A stretch of 64,000 nucleotides of DNA from an uncultured Alphaproteobacteria bacterium (GTDB taxonomy: Bacteria; Pseudomonadota; Alphaproteobacteria; HIMB59). Below the pieces are notes generated by a model, which had not been told where the DNA came from, made no database searches, and saw only the letters and a program-made list of their open reading frames with translations. The position numbers and the translations under genes were made by a program. The stretch is taken from positions 62,001 through 126,000 of the forward strand of contig CACMIW010000002.1 in the NCBI GenBank assembly GCA_902613845.1, given 5' to 3'. The first letter of the stretch is position 1. The number at the start of each line of letters is the position of its first letter. Positions 50,007 through 58,705 of the stretch are shown piece after piece.

Positions 50007-50978
50007 TTATCCAGTTTTTAATAAAATTTGTTTCCAAATTGTTGTTTCATCAAATAGAACCCATTCATTTTTGATCCCTCTTGGACCAAATTCAGCCTGA
50101 GATATTCCCATTATATGAACATTCGCATTACTAGGATTAGAAAATAAACCAGGTCCTGAATGAATTCCCTCTAGTGACCATCTGATGGATGCCTTTTTAT
50201 ACTCATTTTTTTCCTCTAAATAGCATACATGTTCAACTTTAAAAATTGAATCCGGAAACATAGATCTTAGTGAAGACCAAAAACTCTTTACCTCATCTAC
50301 CCCTAATGCTTTCTTGCCTCCAGGCTGTTCTTGATTGACTGATCGATCATAAACTTTATCTATTATGTTAAAATTATTATTAAATATTTCCTTTAAAATG
50401 TTAGCATAATCTATTCCAGTATTATTTGTTGAGATCGGTATTTGAATATATTTTACTTCATGTGAGGTATCGTTATTAAAGGGAGCTGGGCATTTATCTT
50501 TACCGCCTTGATTTTCAATTACTTTTGCTGCATGTTTTTTAGGGTCAATATTTAACTGCCGAACAATAGCACCCTGGTCTCTTACAAGCCATTCATCATA
50601 AACCTGGTTATTCTTGCAAGCACAATCAGCTATTACTCGATACTTGAGAGTTTTACCAGTAGCTTTTCCATAAATACCATCATTTAAATGCGTCGCCTTA
50701 GATAAAATTCTATGTGATGATAAATATCCATGTTCTTCATTACCAATCCAAATAACATCTTCGCCTAATAACTGTCGATCTGGAAATTCATTCAAAGTGG
50801 CATAAGTAGCCTTCACTACAGCATCAGGGCCATATATTACACCGTCTGGAGATCTAACTGGAATACCCTCAGCATAATAGTCTCTAATTGACTCAACATC
50901 TTTATTTTCCCAAATTTGATATGTTATTTTAAATATATAATCTGGTAGATCTAAAAATTTATTATCAAAACCTTTCAT
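50007..50978 (-). CDS. double SnoaL-like domain protein
   Basis: 323 residues, two halves: first starting 'LPDYIFKITYQIWENKDVESI' and containing 'GTATGKTLKYRVIAD'-like strands, second 'DYANILKEIFNNNFNIIDKVYD' with 'WSLEGIHSGPGLFSNPSN'. Paralogue of the 45934-47073 gene: same domain order, linker 'AIVRQLNIDPKKHAAKVIENQGG' similar. 2 bases separate it from the cupin gene. Confidence 0.75.
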   Translation of the reverse strand: MKGFDNKFLDLPDYIFKITYQIWENKDVESIRDYYAEGIPVRSPDGVIYGPDAVVKATYATLNEFPDRQLLGEDVIWIGNEEHGYLSSHRILSKATHLNDGIYGKATGKTLKYRVIADCACKNNQVYDEWLVRDQGAIVRQLNIDPKKHAAKVIENQGGKDKCPAPFNNDTSHEVKYIQIPISTNNTGIDYANILKEIFNNNFNIIDKVYDRSVNQEQPGGKKALGVDEVKSFWSSLRSMFPDSIFKVEHVCYLEEKNEYKKASIRWSLEGIHSGPGLFSNPSNANVHIMGISQAEFGPRGIKNEWVLFDETTIWKQILLKTG

Positions 50979-50980
50979 TA

Positions 50981-51955
50981 TTAGAGGTTTTTTTGTCGTA
51001 TGATAAAGATACTTCCTTCTTGATTGCTAATATTTTTTAAACTTCTATTTGATCCTCTTGGAGACGAGAAAGAGTCGTTTGGTCCAATTGTGGTTTTTTG
51101 ATCATTGCAAGTTACTTCCCATTCACCCTCTAAACATAAATAAACTTCAGACTCTTTTAATGTGTACGGATGAATGTGAGCATTCTTACCTTTTAACATT
51201 GTCAAACCAAAGCCAGTATTATGGTCTATGTTTGGCTCAAAATCTTTGTTATGAACATTAAAATGGTCAAGGTAATTTAAAATTGAATTAGAGTTATAAT
51301 GCTCATCATCTTTTAAATATTTATCCTTATTTTCATAACGTATTACATATTTTTCAATTTCTTCAGAAGTGTAATGATCGAAAGACTCTAGATCTTTTTC
51401 TTTAATAGGTTCAAGGGCAGCTTTTCCGTCTGGTATTTTATTTTTATCAAGATCAATTAAGGTATTGTCATTTAATAAAACCATTCCAGACTCTTTTGCT
51501 TTTTCTAAAACTTTTGGTGTCCATGTTATCACACCCGGATCATTTTCTCCAAGGACAACAAATATTAATGCGTTTTCATCACTTACATTTTGAAATCCTC
51601 GAAACATATTAGTGGGAAATGAAGCAACATCTCCCTTGTTTAAAACTACTTCGCCCTCTTTACCATCTGTGCCCCAATAAAAGCGCCAAGAGCCTGAAAA
51701 TATCAAAAATACTTCTGCAGTCGTGTGGCTATGAAGTCCCGATCCGTTCATTGGAGCGGCACTTACTGCACCGATATTGAAGCCATGTTCTTCAGCTATT
51801 TTAACGTTTTGCTTGGTATCCTCACTCACTCCAGGGCCAACTATAGAATAATTCAGTCTATCTTGATGCCCTTTGAGCTTCCCTTCTACAAATGGAACTT
51901 TACTTGGAATTAGTTCATTAAACTTTACCAAACGACTGTTAATATCCTGCGTCAT
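50981..51955 (-). CDS. bicupin (two-domain cupin)
   Basis: 324 residues with two cupin barrels. The first has 'GSGLHSHTTAEVFLIFSGSW' and 'VVLNKGDVASFPTNMFRGFQN'; the second has 'KGKNAHIHPYTLKESEVYLCL' and 'TIGPNDSFSSPRGSNRS'. Metal-binding histidines are present in each motif 1, so it could be a dioxygenase or isomerase like gentisate dioxygenase-type bicupins; the substrate is unknown. First gene of a minus-strand run (cupin, SnoaL, RraA, MetE-like). Confidence 0.82.
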   Translation of the reverse strand: MTQDINSRLVKFNELIPSKVPFVEGKLKGHQDRLNYSIVGPGVSEDTKQNVKIAEEHGFNIGAVSAAPMNGSGLHSHTTAEVFLIFSGSWRFYWGTDGKEGEVVLNKGDVASFPTNMFRGFQNVSDENALIFVVLGENDPGVITWTPKVLEKAKESGMVLLNDNTLIDLDKNKIPDGKAALEPIKEKDLESFDHYTSEEIEKYVIRYENKDKYLKDDEHYNSNSILNYLDHFNVHNKDFEPNIDHNTGFGLTMLKGKNAHIHPYTLKESEVYLCLEGEWEVTCNDQKTTIGPNDSFSSPRGSNRSLKNISNQEGSIFIIRQKNL

Positions 51956-52040
51956 TAATTAGAATTTAAATTTCCTCATTTTGTTAAATATTATTTAAAT
52001 TATGAAGTTAATCAAAGTAATATTTATTTATATTAGATAG
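51956..52040. promoter_or_regulatory. divergent promoter region of the catabolic cluster
   Basis: 85 bases between the divergent cupin and SnoaL genes. They must hold promoters for both arms. AT-rich; I see no clear dyad or -35/-10 pair. Confidence 0.4.
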
Positions 52041-53150
52041 GTGAGGCAATATAACTTGAGCGAAATTAAAAATTTTGATACCGGTATTCCAATTAAAAGT
52101 GGGGCAAAAATTATAAATTTGGACCCTAAAGAAAATATATTAAATAAAAAAAAAATTAGAAATCTTCTCAAAAAAATTTCTGAGTCCAAAGATAGTGATT
52201 TAAGTCAAAATATAAAGAATGCATATCATGAAAATGCTGAAATCTATGCATTCCACCCTGTAAACCATATAAAAGGCATTGATGAAATAATGAATACCCT
52301 TTGGAAACCTTTACTGAATTCTTTTCCAGATTTAGAGAGAAGAGATAATTTAATAATTGGAGGGAGTTTTCAAGATAGGGTTTATGTCTCAACTGTTGGT
52401 CATTTAACTGGCACTTTTGTCAATCCATGGTTAGGAGTTCCCTCCAATGGTAAAACAATTCATTTACGAATTTGTGAAGTTCATCAAATAGAAAATGAAA
52501 AAATAATCAATTCTCATGTGTTAATTGATATAATGGATTTCATAAGGCAAGCAGGTTTTTGGCCTATTAATTCATCTTTGGGTATAGAAGAAATGTGGCC
52601 AGGACCTATTACCGGAGACGGAACAACTTTTGAAAACCTAGACTCTGATTTATCAGCTAGAACTCTTGATCAGGGTCTTACGATGCAAAGAAGTTTAGAT
52701 ATAAAACCAGAAACTGAGACTGGAGCTACTAAAGATAGTGTTAGACAGAAATTAATTAATCATCCTCAAAAAGATTATTGGCATCCGAAAATGATGTGGT
52801 ACGGACCCTGTGGTATAGGCACTGCTAGAGGTTTAAAAGGTTTTATTGAGCATCATCAGCTACCATTTAGATTAACATTTAAAGAAAGAAATTATTGGAA
52901 AATTGGTCATTACATTGAAATAGGTGATGGTAATTATTCAATGACAGGTGGTTGGCACAGTATTCAAGCAACACACGGTTCAAGTGATTGGCTAGGATAT
53001 GAACCTACTAATAAATTAGTTACTATGAGAGTAATGGATTTTTATTTACATAATGAGGGACTTATTAGGGAAAATTGGGTACCAATAGATATTGTCCATA
53101 TTTTATTTCAATTAGGAATAGATGTTCTCAAATTAGTTCATAAGAAATAA
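52041..53150 (+). CDS. double SnoaL-like domain protein
   Basis: 369 residues, GTG start. First half (about 35-185) includes '[20 protein letters not shown]' and '[18 protein letters not shown]'; second half '[18 protein letters not shown]' and '[19 protein letters not shown]'. Paralogue of 47169-48173. It begins the plus-strand operon with the dehydrogenase, ATPase, SDR and HAD genes (2 bases to the next start). Confidence 0.75.
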   Translation: MRQYNLSEIKNFDTGIPIKSGAKIINLDPKENILNKKKIRNLLKKISESKDSDLSQNIKNAYHENAEIYAFHPVNHIKGIDEIMNTLWKPLLNSFPDLERRDNLIIGGSFQDRVYVSTVGHLTGTFVNPWLGVPSNGKTIHLRICEVHQIENEKIINSHVLIDIMDFIRQAGFWPINSSLGIEEMWPGPITGDGTTFENLDSDLSARTLDQGLTMQRSLDIKPETETGATKDSVRQKLINHPQKDYWHPKMMWYGPCGIGTARGLKGFIEHHQLPFRLTFKERNYWKIGHYIEIGDGNYSMTGGWHSIQATHGSSDWLGYEPTNKLVTMRVMDFYLHNEGLIRENWVPIDIVHILFQLGIDVLKLVHKK

Positions 53151-53152
53151 AA

Positions 53153-54478
53153 ATGACAGTTGAATTTATAAAAAAAAGCTTAAATGAAAAACAAAGAGCT
53201 GAAGAAAACAATAAAGTTAAAGCAGTAGTTGAGAACACTTTAAAGGAAATAGAATTAAAGGGAGATAGTTATGTAAGAGAATTATCAGAGAAATTTGATG
53301 AATACTCACCTAGTTCATTTAGATTATCTGAAGATGAAATAAGTAAATTAGTGGATGAAGTTTCTGATAATGACAAAGAGGATATTAGATTTGCACAAAA
53401 ACAAGTTCGATCGTTTGCTGAGGCACAATTAAAAAGTTTAAGTGAAATTGAAGTGGAAACTCAACCAGGTGTAATTCTTGGACATAAAAATATACCTGTT
53501 CAATCTGTTGGCTGTTATGTTCCTGCTGGAAAATTTCCAATGGTGGCATCAGCACATATGTCTGTAGTCACCGCTTCAGTTGCTGGAGTTCCTAGAATAA
53601 TAGCAACAACACCACCCTATCAAGGAAAAGCAAATGCTGCTGTAGTTACAGCTATGAAAATGGGAGGAGCTCATGAAATATACGTTTTAGGTGGAATGCA
53701 AGGTGTTGGAGCTATGGCTATTGGAACTGAGACCATAGAACCAGTAGATATGATTGTTGGTCCTGGAAACGCATATGTTGCAGAAGCAAAAAGGCAATTA
53801 TTCGGTAAGGTTGGGATTGATTTATTTGCCGGTCCTACCGAAACAATGATTATTTGCGATGATACTGTAGACGCAGAAATATGTGCTACTGATCTTCTTG
53901 GTCAAGCAGAGCACGGTTATAATTCCCCTGCAATAATGATTACTAATTCAAGAGATTTAGCAACAGAAACAATAAAAGAAATAGATAGACTGCTCAAAAT
54001 TTTACCAACAAGAGATACTGCTGGTGTTAGCTGGAAAGATTATGGTGAAATAATTTTATGTGAAAGTTATGATGAAATGTTAATGAAAGCTAATGAGATA
54101 GCTTCAGAGCATGTTCAAGTAATGACAGATAGAGATGAATGGTTTTTAAAAAATATGACATCTTATGGAGCACTTTTTTTGGGTGCAAGAACAAATGTTG
54201 CGAATGGAGATAAAGTAATAGGAACAAACCATACATTACCAACAAAAAAAGCTGGAAGATACACTGGTGGTTTATGGGTTGGTAAATTCATAAAGACTCA
54301 TACCTATCAAAAAATTACAACCGATGAAGCAGCTACAAAAATTGCAGAATATGGATCAAGATTATCATATTTAGAGGGTTTTATTGGTCACGCAGAACAA
54401 TGTAATGTTCGTGCAAGAAGATTTGGTGGTGTAAATGTAGAGTATGGAAAACCAATATCTAAGTTAAAAGATCAATAA
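53153..54478 (+). CDS. histidinol-dehydrogenase-family enzyme, sulfopropanediol 3-dehydrogenase type
   Basis: 441 residues, fold of HisD. '[20 protein letters not shown]', '[21 protein letters not shown]', '[16 protein letters not shown]' and '[13 protein letters not shown]' (metal Gln/His) plus catalytic Glu-His in '[11 protein letters not shown]' and '[20 protein letters not shown]' match HpsN-like dehydrogenases, where HisD has a different substrate loop. HpsN oxidises 2,3-dihydroxypropane-1-sulfonate to sulfolactate in two NAD-linked steps; here an alcohol-to-acid oxidation of a related polyol is inferred. No sulfolactate lyase is in the window. Confidence 0.82.
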   Translation: MTVEFIKKSLNEKQRAEENNKVKAVVENTLKEIELKGDSYVRELSEKFDEYSPSSFRLSEDEISKLVDEVSDNDKEDIRFAQKQVRSFAEAQLKSLSEIEVETQPGVILGHKNIPVQSVGCYVPAGKFPMVASAHMSVVTASVAGVPRIIATTPPYQGKANAAVVTAMKMGGAHEIYVLGGMQGVGAMAIGTETIEPVDMIVGPGNAYVAEAKRQLFGKVGIDLFAGPTETMIICDDTVDAEICATDLLGQAEHGYNSPAIMITNSRDLATETIKEIDRLLKILPTRDTAGVSWKDYGEIILCESYDEMLMKANEIASEHVQVMTDRDEWFLKNMTSYGALFLGARTNVANGDKVIGTNHTLPTKKAGRYTGGLWVGKFIKTHTYQKITTDEAATKIAEYGSRLSYLEGFIGHAEQCNVRARRFGGVNVEYGKPISKLKDQ

Positions 54479-54508
54479 TATGTTTTAGAGTTTATTTGGA
54501 TTAACAAA

Positions 54509-55567
54509 ATGGCTGAAATAGAATTACAATCAATAAATAAATATTATGGTAAAACTCATGTTATCAAAGATTTTTCTCTAAAAATTAAAGATCAGTCTTT
54601 TACAACACTCGTTGGTCCATCTGGTTGTGGAAAATCAACACTCTTAAGAATGATAGCTGGTCTAGAGGAAATTAATTCAGGAAGCATTCTTATAAATAAT
54701 AAATCTGTTAATGACTTACCACCAAGAGACAGAGGAATAGCTATGGTTTTCCAATCTTACGCTCTGTATCCACATATGACTGTATTTGAAAATATGGCTT
54801 TTGGATTAAAGATAGAAAAGAAATCAAAGGATGAGATAAATAGCAGAGTTAAAGAGGCAGCTAAAATATTACAAATCGAAGAATTGTTAGATAGAAAACC
54901 AAAACAATTATCAGGTGGGCAACGTCAACGTGTTGCAATAGGAAGAGCTATAACAAGAAAACCGAAAGTTTTTTTATTCGATGAACCTCTTTCGAACTTA
55001 GATGCTGCTTTAAGAGTTCAAATGAGGGTTGAGTTGGCAAAATTACATGAACAACTTGATGCAACAATGATATATGTAACTCATGATCAAACTGAGGCTA
55101 TGACACTATCAGACGAGATAGTCGTACTGGATGAGGGCAAGATTTCTCAATTAGGCAAACCTTTAGAATTATATAATAAACCAAATAACTTATTTGTTGC
55201 TGGTTTCATAGGTTCACCCAAAATGAATTTTATTCCAGCTAAATTTATTTCAAAAAACAAAAATGATATTGAAATAGAATTTTTAAATTCCAAATTTATA
55301 TTTAATTATGAAAATGATATAAATTTTAAAAAACAAGAACTCATTGTTGGTATAAGGCCTGAAAATATCCACGTAAGTTTTGACAATGATTACAACTGGC
55401 GTAGCAAAGCTTTTGTTGTTGAAAAACTTGGCTCAAGTACTTTTATCTACTTAGATAGTCTTGTTGAACCTGTGGTGGTTGAATGCGACGGTGATATTTC
55501 AGTTAAAACTGGTGATATTATAAATGTTAAATTTAACTTTGAAAAAATTATTCTTTTTAATAAATAA
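54509..55567 (+). CDS. ABC transporter ATPase (UgpC/MsmK/MalK type)
   Basis: 352 residues. Walker A 'GPSGCGKSTLLRM', signature 'LSGGQRQRVAIGRAI', Walker B 'VFLFDEPLSNLDAALR' and H-loop 'YVTHDQTEAMTLSD', followed by the CUT1 TOBE-type C-terminal domain ('GIRPENIHVSFD'). The only such ATPase in the window, so it probably powers the permeases at 42195-44105 although it sits within the dehydrogenase operon. Confidence 0.94.
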   Translation: MAEIELQSINKYYGKTHVIKDFSLKIKDQSFTTLVGPSGCGKSTLLRMIAGLEEINSGSILINNKSVNDLPPRDRGIAMVFQSYALYPHMTVFENMAFGLKIEKKSKDEINSRVKEAAKILQIEELLDRKPKQLSGGQRQRVAIGRAITRKPKVFLFDEPLSNLDAALRVQMRVELAKLHEQLDATMIYVTHDQTEAMTLSDEIVVLDEGKISQLGKPLELYNKPNNLFVAGFIGSPKMNFIPAKFISKNKNDIEIEFLNSKFIFNYENDINFKKQELIVGIRPENIHVSFDNDYNWRSKAFVVEKLGSSTFIYLDSLVEPVVVECDGDISVKTGDIINVKFNFEKIILFNK

Positions 55568-55590
55568 AAATTATAATTGTAAATGTATAT

Positions 55591-56358
55591 ATGTATTTGA
55601 AAAATTTTAATTTAAAAAATAAAACAGCACTTGTAACTGGAGCTGGTAAAGGTATCGGAAAAGCATGTGCTATTGCTTTGGCACAAGCAGGTGCAGATTT
55701 AATAATCATAAGTAGAACTAAAAAAGATTTATTGGGCGTGCAAAAAAAAATTATTTCATATAAAAGAAAATGTACATTTTTTGAATGTGATTTATTTGAT
55801 ATAGAGGAATTAAATACTGTTTTTAAAAAAATTAGAAAAATTGATATTCTTGTCAACAATGCAGGAACAAATCGTCCAGCGCATTTTACTAAAATTAAAA
55901 GAGAAGATATGGATTACATGATAGATCTTAATTTAAAAATAGCTTTTCATGTTGCCCAATTATCAATCAAGAAAATGTTGACTAACAAAAATAGAAAATC
56001 TATTGGGGGAAGCATAATTAATATGTCTTCTCAATTGGGGAAAGTTGGCGCGCCTAAAAGAAGCATCTATAATATGTCAAAATTTGGAATAGAAGGTTTA
56101 ACAAAAGGTATGGCTTTAGATTTAGCTAAAAAAAATATTCGTGTAAACTCTATTTGCCCAACCTTTGTAGAAACACCTATGGTTAAAAAATTTTTTAAAG
56201 ATAAAAAATTCAAAGATATGGTATTAAAAAATATACCTCTTGGTCGACTAGCTAAAGAAAGTGATATTGCTACTGCAACAGTTTATTTAGCTTCTAATGC
56301 ATCTTCAATGATTACAGGGACATCTTTAGTGATTGACGGTGGTTGGACAGCACAATAA
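55591..56358 (+). CDS. short-chain dehydrogenase/reductase
   Basis: 255 residues. 'TALVTGAGKGIGKACAIALA' (TGxxxGxG), 'VNNAGTNRPAHF', Ser in 'IINMSSQLGKV' and 'YNMSKFGIEGLTKGMALDLA' form a classical SDR with the SYK triad; ends 'TGTSLVIDGGWTAQ'. Oxidoreductase of a secondary alcohol or ketone; follows the ATPase in the operon. Confidence 0.92.
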   Translation: MYLKNFNLKNKTALVTGAGKGIGKACAIALAQAGADLIIISRTKKDLLGVQKKIISYKRKCTFFECDLFDIEELNTVFKKIRKIDILVNNAGTNRPAHFTKIKREDMDYMIDLNLKIAFHVAQLSIKKMLTNKNRKSIGGSIINMSSQLGKVGAPKRSIYNMSKFGIEGLTKGMALDLAKKNIRVNSICPTFVETPMVKKFFKDKKFKDMVLKNIPLGRLAKESDIATATVYLASNASSMITGTSLVIDGGWTAQ

Positions 56359-56391
56359 GAATTATTTTAAATAATTTTTTTTAGTAATTTG

Positions 56392-57045
56392 ATGAAAGCA
56401 GTCATATTTGGTTCAATTGGGACCTTAGTTGAAACATCAGATATTCAAAGGCAATCTTTTAATAAAGCTTTCAAAACATTAGGTTTAGATTGGTATTGGA
56501 GTAAAGACAATTATAAGAATTTACTAAAAAAATCAGGTGGAGCTAACAGAGTCAATTACTTTTCTAATTTAAAGAAAAAATTTGTTGACTCAAAAAAAGT
56601 AAGAGAAATTAAAACTCTTTTTTTTAATAATTATTTAAAAAATAATTATATTAATCCTCGTGATGGAGTTTTAGAGGTAATTGAATACGCTAAGTTACAA
56701 AATATTAAAATTGGTCTAGCGTCAACAACTTCTATTGAAAATATTGATGCTATTTTTAAGACTCTTAATAAAAAAATAGAAAAGAAAGATTTTGATTTTA
56801 TTGGAAACAATGAATTAATAAAAAAAGTAAAACCTGAACCAGATATTTATATTAAGGCTCTTAATGATTTAGGCGTAAACCGAGATGAATGTATCGCAAT
56901 CGAAGATTCACTTGATAGTGCATTATCAGCTCTTAGGGCTAAAGTTGAATGTATTGCATTTCCAGGACTATTTCATGTGGACGATGATTTCAGTTATTGT
57001 AAAAAATGTTTGAATAAATTAGATATTTCAATTTTTGAAAATTGA
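56392..57045 (+). CDS. HAD-superfamily protein lacking the catalytic aspartates
   Basis: 217 residues from ATG 56392 (a TTG one codon earlier is possible). HAD-IA (CbbY/phosphoglucomutase-like) fold: cap domain, 'IGLASTTSIENIDAIF' (motif II), 'KVKPEPDIYIKALNDLGVN' (Lys motif III) and 'AIEDSLDSALSALRAKV' (motif IV). Motif I, normally FDxDGT, reads 'IFGSIGTLVETSD', so neither the Asp nucleophile nor the general acid is present. It cannot use the usual phospho-aspartate mechanism. The change may mark a new use of the fold; last gene of the plus-strand operon. Confidence 0.8.
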   Translation: MKAVIFGSIGTLVETSDIQRQSFNKAFKTLGLDWYWSKDNYKNLLKKSGGANRVNYFSNLKKKFVDSKKVREIKTLFFNNYLKNNYINPRDGVLEVIEYAKLQNIKIGLASTTSIENIDAIFKTLNKKIEKKDFDFIGNNELIKKVKPEPDIYIKALNDLGVNRDECIAIEDSLDSALSALRAKVECIAFPGLFHVDDDFSYCKKCLNKLDISIFEN

Positions 57046-57056
57046 TAAATATCATT

Positions 57057-57109
57057 AGTCATGTGTTTATTATTCACAATGACTTAGGTCTCAAACCCCC
57101 TATTTTGAG
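57057..57109 (+). terminator. two weak hairpins after the catabolic operon
   Basis: AGTCATGTG...CACAATGACT (57057-57084) and CTCAAA...TTTGAG (57090-57109). Neither is followed by a good T run, so terminator activity is uncertain. Confidence 0.3.
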
Positions 57110-57130
57110 GTAATTAAGATTTGTCTTTTC

Positions 57131-57220
57131 TTATTGCAAGTAGCCTCTACGTTCCATAGCAAAGAGATATCCTTCAGCACATAAAACAGGTCCTTGATCT
57201 AATTTCTCTACTAAATTCAT
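57131..57220 (-). pseudogene. 5' stub of a homocysteine S-methyltransferase gene
   Basis: Strong ribosome site GGAGGG (57229-57234) then ATG and 29 codons MNLVEKLDQGPVLCAEGYLF.. ending AMERRGYLQ before a TAA. 'VLCAEGYLF-MERRGYLQ' is the opening of BHMT/homocysteine S-methyltransferase-like proteins, which run on for about 300 residues. The rest is gone, and the remaining bases to the HAD gene show no further match. The start region is undisturbed, so the deletion looks recent. Only a 29-residue match supports this. Confidence 0.6.
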
Positions 57221-57305
57221 CTTAAAATCCCTCCAAATTTCTCAAAACTCTAATATGGAAATCTTCGAAATTCTAGTTTAAAAGTAAAAAAAAGGAGTTA
57301 GGAAT

Positions 57306-57404
57306 ATGAGTTTATTTAAAGCTCAAGTTAATTTCATTAACGAATGGGTCTTATCTATTCGTCCTTTTTATTCAATAAATCAAAAATCTATATGCCTGAT
57401 ATGA
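57306..57404 (+). CDS. possible small ORF (leader-like)
   Basis: 32 codons (MSLFKAQVNFINEWVLS..) preceded by an AAAGGAG ribosome site at proper spacing and ending 13 bases before the oxidoreductase start. Could be a leader peptide or a remnant; no family recognised. Confidence 0.25.
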   Translation: MSLFKAQVNFINEWVLSIRPFYSINQKSICLI

Positions 57405-57417
57405 GGGGGAAGTTAAA

Positions 57418-58446
57418 ATGACAAATTCGAAAGTCATAGGAGTAATTGGCTTAGGGAATGCCGGATTACCAATCTTAAATAATTTAAATAAAACAAAAAA
57501 ATATCAATTGATTGCTTATGATATTGATGAACATAAACTAAATCTTCTTCCTGAAAATATTTCAATAGCATCTTCTATTAAAGAGTTAGCTCAAAAATGT
57601 CATGCCACCATAACTTGTTTGCCAAAACCTGAACACGTCTTACAAGCTGTTGAAGGAAAAGAAGGGTTATTGGAAAATGCCTCGCCAGGAATGGTTTGGA
57701 TTGATACTTCTACTACTGACTTTAAGCAATCTCAAGAATTAGAAAAAAAAGCATTAACCAATAATGTATCCATGTTAGAGGCTACTTTGACAGGAGGGGT
57801 TCATGCATTGCAAAATAATAATATGGTTAGTTTAGCAGGAGGCAATAAAGAGATTTTTAATAAGTGGAAAGAATTAATACAAGATGCAATTGGTGAGGTT
57901 GTTGTGCTTTGTGGAGATATCGGAGCAGGTGCGATTGCGAAGGTAGTTTCTAACATGCTTGCTTTCACTAATATGGTGGCAGCTTCGGAATGTATGATGA
58001 TTGCAAAAAAAGCAGGCTTAGACTTAGAAAACTTTTTTGATGCCATCAGAGTTTCTGCTGGTAATTCATTTGCATGGGAAACAGTTGTGCCACATATTTT
58101 TAATCAAAAATATGAAGCGGGTTTCACAATGGACTTAGCATGTAAGGATATGAACTTATGTTATTTATTAGGTGAGCATTTAAAAATTCCATTAGATTTA
58201 CATATGGAAGTGAAAAAAAAGATGGAGAAAGCCAAATCTCAATATGGAGATAATGAAGGATGTTATGTATATCCACGAACTCTTGAAGATGAATTAAATG
58301 AGCCTTTATCTCTAAATGGATGGGATAATTGGGGTTATGACATAGAGGTAGTAGATGGTTCAATAGTTGTTAAACACAAAAATCGGCCTGATTCTAAACA
58401 CCCTCAATACAACACACAGTCACAAAAGTTAGACAGAGGCGTCTAA
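57418..58446 (+). CDS. beta-hydroxyacid dehydrogenase-family oxidoreductase
   Basis: 342 residues. NAD-binding 'GVIGLGNAGLPILNNLN' (GxGxxG form) and 'VVSNMLAFTNMVAASECMMI' / 'FTMDLACKDMNLCYLLGEHL' of the 3-hydroxyisobutyrate/tartronate-semialdehyde reductase family; about 45 residues longer than usual at the C-terminus ('YDIEVVDGSIVVKHKNRPDS'). The catalytic Lys is in 'GAIAKVVSN' (K of KxxxN). A GGGGGAAG ribosome site precedes it, stronger than is common here. Lies between the stub gene and the tRNA att site. Confidence 0.85.
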   Translation: MTNSKVIGVIGLGNAGLPILNNLNKTKKYQLIAYDIDEHKLNLLPENISIASSIKELAQKCHATITCLPKPEHVLQAVEGKEGLLENASPGMVWIDTSTTDFKQSQELEKKALTNNVSMLEATLTGGVHALQNNNMVSLAGGNKEIFNKWKELIQDAIGEVVVLCGDIGAGAIAKVVSNMLAFTNMVAASECMMIAKKAGLDLENFFDAIRVSAGNSFAWETVVPHIFNQKYEAGFTMDLACKDMNLCYLLGEHLKIPLDLHMEVKKKMEKAKSQYGDNEGCYVYPRTLEDELNEPLSLNGWDNWGYDIEVVDGSIVVKHKNRPDSKHPQYNTQSQKLDRGV

Positions 58447-58518
58447 TCCCACTGTGTACTTTTAGGGGATAAGATCTCAATATTGTTTATAAAATCTTTA
58501 TTATGTTCTTGCCTAGAG

Positions 58519-58563
58519 TGGCGCGCTCTGCAGGATTCGAACCTGCGACCCTCTGCTTAGAAG
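58519..58563 (-). tRNA. 3' half of tRNA-Arg(UCU): integration attachment site
   Basis: Read on the minus strand: anticodon loop CTTCTAA (anticodon TCT at 58559-58561), stem GCAGA, variable GGGTC, T-arm GCAGG-TTCGAAT-CCTGC, acceptor AGAGCGC, discriminator G and CCA. Beyond the anticodon loop the 5' side of the stem no longer pairs (only two of five), so the gene is truncated at that point. The absent 5' half should be at the far end of the element, past the window end. Confidence 0.85.
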
Positions 58564-58705
58564 CGGGATTTCAAGCTCTACTACCTTTTACTAATATGCA
58601 CTACTATCTAAGATATTAAATGGTTTTTAAGAATTTTCAAAAGACTAAAATAGTCACCATTATGATTAATTTTGAATTTTTTTGTTACCTTTTTGCTACC
58701 TTGTA

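Noticed and set aside
52168-52392. antisense reading frames such as this one inside the SnoaL gene
   Set aside because: Lies entirely opposite a well-supported coding sequence and has no family features.
45518-53150. polyketide biosynthesis cluster because of SnoaL-like cyclases
   Set aside because: No ketosynthase, acyl carrier protein or tailoring genes; the context is transport and catabolism.
53153-54478. histidinol dehydrogenase hisD of histidine synthesis
   Set aside because: The substrate loop and the sequence around GPTETMII and [17 protein letters not shown] fit the sulfopropanediol-type branch, and no other his genes are nearby.
58519-58600. complete tRNA-Arg gene
   Set aside because: Pairing stops at the 5' side of the anticodon stem; only the 3' half is present, as expected of an att site.
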